In this document: piece by piece, positions 44,467 to 46,591 of the stretch | Layout: the number at the start of each line of letters is the position of its first letter | Position numbering within the stretch: the stretch's first letter is position 1 | Made by a program: the position numbers and the translations under genes | The notes under the pieces: model-generated | What the model saw: only the letters and a program-made list of their open reading frames with translations | The model's database searches: none | What the model was told of the DNA's origin: nothing | Source: Rhodosporidiobolus odoratus | Taxonomy: Eukaryota; Basidiomycota; Microbotryomycetes; Sporidiobolales; Sporidiobolaceae | Direction: 5' to 3' | NCBI GenBank assembly: GCA_034387635.1 | Contig: JAOANU010000035.1 | Location: 1 to 46,591 of the forward strand | Length of the DNA stretch: 46,591 nucleotides

Positions 44467-46171
44467 ATGGCCGCCCGCGGTACGCTACAACCTGCTTTCA
44501 GCCACCTTGACTCTCCTCTCTTCGTCTCGTCTCGTCTCCCAAAATAGCAATCAACCGCCTTTCGCTCAGCCTTGACTGATCGACTCGATACCGGACTATT
44601 GCAGACTACTACAACGGACCTCAACAACAGGGTGGATACCCTCAGCAGCAAGGTGGCTACGGTGGAGGTGGTTACGGTCAACCGCAGCAGGGTGTAAGTG
44701 CATTAATTCTCTTCCTGCTTTCGCTCTCATACGTCCCCATGTACGCTGAGCGACACCAGCACGTTATCGGATCCCCCCCCCCCCCGCTTTGCACCGTAGC
44801 TTCGAAGCGATGTTGACTGACCTCTCCCTCTCCCGCTTTCGTCGCTTCTTCTTCCTTGCGTTCCCGTGATATTGCAGTACTACCCCCCGCCTCAAGCACC
44901 TCCTCAAGCATACGGTCAACCTCAATACGGCAACCCTCAGTACGGCGGTCAACCGTACGGACAGCCGCAAATGCAGCCTCAGCAGGTGAGTTTCTTTTGT
45001 TTTTCTGCAACGACTTCGGAATGATGGACGGGGGGGAACGGTATGGAGTGTTGGGTGGGCTGAGGACGAAGAGAGAATGAGGCTGCTCGTGGCCGCAGGC
45101 CGGGGGTCTGAGAAGGAACGGAGGATGCAAGAGCGCGGGAGGGGAATGGGTTGGCAGTTTCAGCAACACGAGCGACACCTGTCCTCCGCATTCTCACCTC
45201 AGTCCAGCCTCGCCATTGCGTCGAATACTTCACCCTTCATCCTACTTCCCCGCCCGTCGCACCTCCCGACGCCTTGGCCACTGTACTGTCCATCTCTCTG
45301 CACTCCGCCGGCTCTTCGCTGTTCACCTTCCCTTCCAGTTCCACCCTCTGTCTGCCCCGCTTCTTCCCCCGGCTGTAGCTTCATCATCGACCGTGCATCA
45401 ACGCGCTCGACCTACGCGAGCCTGCACCATCACCCTTCGCCTTGCTACTTCGAGCCCCCGACTCTCTCTGTGTCTTCTCTTCCTATCTTCCTCGCTCTTC
45501 TCACACGACCACCTCGCGCTCAACCGTGATGACTGCCTCGTACAGGCGTTTTAGGAAATCCTGTGCCGCAAGTACCCGCTCCAGAACAGTTCGCTTACTG
45601 ACCCTCGTTCTGCTTTCCCTTTCCGTTCTTCCTCTCCCCTCACCCTGCGGCTCTCTTCCCCTCCCACGTCGCTTACCTTTTATCCACTTCATCTGTTCTT
45701 CTCATGTCCGCACTCCCGCATCTGCCGTCGGCTGCGCAGGTCTACGTGCAACCCCAGAAGCAGGGTAAAGGTGCGGGGGCCGGTACGGGCTGCTGCGCGT
45801 GTTTGGTGCGTCCGACATTCCTTCCGTTACCTCTACCGCGATACATAGATACGGTCAGCTGACACTCGTGCTCTCTTGCCCTCGCCGTTCATACCATTCT
45901 GTGTTGTCCCTTGCCATTCTTGCCTTTCTTTCACCTCGTTGTTATCTCTACCTGTGCACATCTTCGGTGTAGGCGGGCGCGTGTCTCTGCTGCTGTGCAG
46001 GTTCGTTCTGGCTGTCTTCCACTTCAAGACTCTTGCGTCGACTGACTGCCCTTCTTTGACCCGCAGAGGAAGCCTGGTTTGTCTTGCTGCTTTCTCATTT
46101 TTCCTCGCCTTTGCTTGATCTCAGCACAACTGACCCCTTCTACGCCCTACAGCCTCGACTGCCTTCTCTAG
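44467..46171 (+). CDS. CYSTM-type cysteine-rich membrane-module protein
   Basis: Small stress-associated protein of the CYSTM type, expected to be membrane-associated through its Cys-rich tail. Seven exons close exactly in frame to 110 residues: 44467-44479, 44605-44693, 44878-44985, 45740-45805, 45973-46000, 46067-46076 and 46153-46171. The first exon is 13 nt (MAAR plus one base) and the last three are 28, 10 and 19 nt. The N-terminal two thirds is Gln/Gly/Pro/Tyr-rich (YPQQQGGYGGGGYGQPQQ; YYPPPQAPPQAYGQPQYG). The tail is GTGCCACLAGACLCCCAEEA followed by CLDCLL, the pattern of CYSTM ends. Introns are long for such a short protein (one of about 750 nt). The last two exons are inferred from splice motifs and the cysteine pattern. 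Confidence 0.75.
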
Positions 46172-46591
46172 TTCATCTATCTGACTTGTGCACAAACATG
46201 TTGTGCCCAATATACCCATTCTCACCTCCTTTATCTCTACCTCGCTTCGGTTCCTTTCTTTCGCTGCACTGTCCCTCCTTCCCTTCTCTAGTACACCCTT
46301 GCCTTCCCCAGCCTTGCACATCCGCGCCATGTCTACTGTGTACTGGCCGGACTGTACATGGTCTTACTAAGGCGGGTAAAAGGAATTGAGCGGGGGTTGT
46401 TGTTCTTTTTGGCCCTAACCTCGTAGCTAATATGTGTGGAGTTGACTCGGACTGTTCATTGATGGAGCCCTGGCACGAGAGGGCTTCTCATTCTGGGTTT
46501 TTTTGTCTGGCTTTGTGTAGACCAGCTTCTTTCCTGATCATCCGTTCTCTACAACTATATACATACAGGTAGGGGGCCTAGTCAGGATACA
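46172..46591. other. 3' flank of CYSTM gene
   Basis: No gene seen. A pyrimidine-rich stretch and then AT-richer sequence (GTTTTTTTGTCTGG near 46496, TATATACATACAG near 46555) are compatible with 3' UTR and polyadenylation signals. Confidence 0.4.

Noticed and set aside
1..46591. tRNA genes
   Set aside because: No T-loop-like GGTTCRANYCC words with a matching acceptor stem were noticed. A covariance search would be needed to be certain.

Overview
The window reads as a nuclear segment of a GC-rich, intron-dense basidiomycete. It is most like a red yeast of the Rhodotorula/Rhodosporidium group (Pucciniomycotina). The reasons are: genes split by many 50-150 nt introns with GTGCGT, GTACGT or GTGAGT donors and CAG/TAG acceptors; typical fungal protein families (GT15 mannosyltransferase, DHA2 and sucrose-type MFS carriers, CYSTM and GPI-anchored surface proteins); and no bacterial features. 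The genus is inferred. I saw no tRNA, rRNA, CRISPR or complete transposon.

Layout, left to right. 1-2.73 kb holds no recognisable gene but has a cluster of AAGCGTAC octamers, a G-rich tract and a 23-bp tandem duplication. 2.7-4.5 kb (+) is an HhH-GPD DNA glycosylase. A minus-strand run follows: a GPI-anchored cysteine-rich secreted protein (4.8-6.0), a PWWP chromatin-type protein (6.4-8.4) and an RNA-helicase-A-like DEAH helicase (8.6-13.3). 13.65-14.2 kb is a repeat array of 82-bp units, and each unit holds a hairpin. A short Gly-rich protein (-) abuts it. 15.4-18.9 kb (+) is an endosomal NHX-type Na+/H+ exchanger. 18.9-20.2 kb is gene-poor. 20.2-23.0 kb (-) holds a membrane-anchored coiled-coil protein and an unrecognised protein; the latter is divergent from a GT15 alpha-1,2-mannosyltransferase (23.1-25.3, +).

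The right half looks like a carbohydrate/transport neighbourhood: a sucrose-type (GPH) MFS carrier (25.6-27.8, -), a polyol/sorbose-reductase-like SDR (30.5-32.5, -) whose two terminal exons are duplicated 1.5 kb downstream, a small coiled-coil protein, a DHA2 drug:H+ antiporter (34.8-37.9, +), a class-B bHLH transcription factor (38.4-39.6, -), and divergent from it a second GPH carrier (40.0-43.4, +). The 364-bp region between the last two contains a perfect CACGTG E-box, the class-B bHLH site. A CYSTM stress protein made of very small exons closes the window (44.5-46.2, +).

The most unusual element is a dispersed repeat carrying an 8-bp hairpin. It occurs as a tandem array at 14 kb, inside an intron of the second GPH carrier, and, more diverged, inside intron 1 of the SDR. 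Between copies the stem changes in compensating pairs, and all copies lie antisense to the neighbouring or host gene. Exon coordinates were worked out by eye from splice motifs and reading frame. They are firm for the SDR, bHLH and CYSTM genes and approximate elsewhere.
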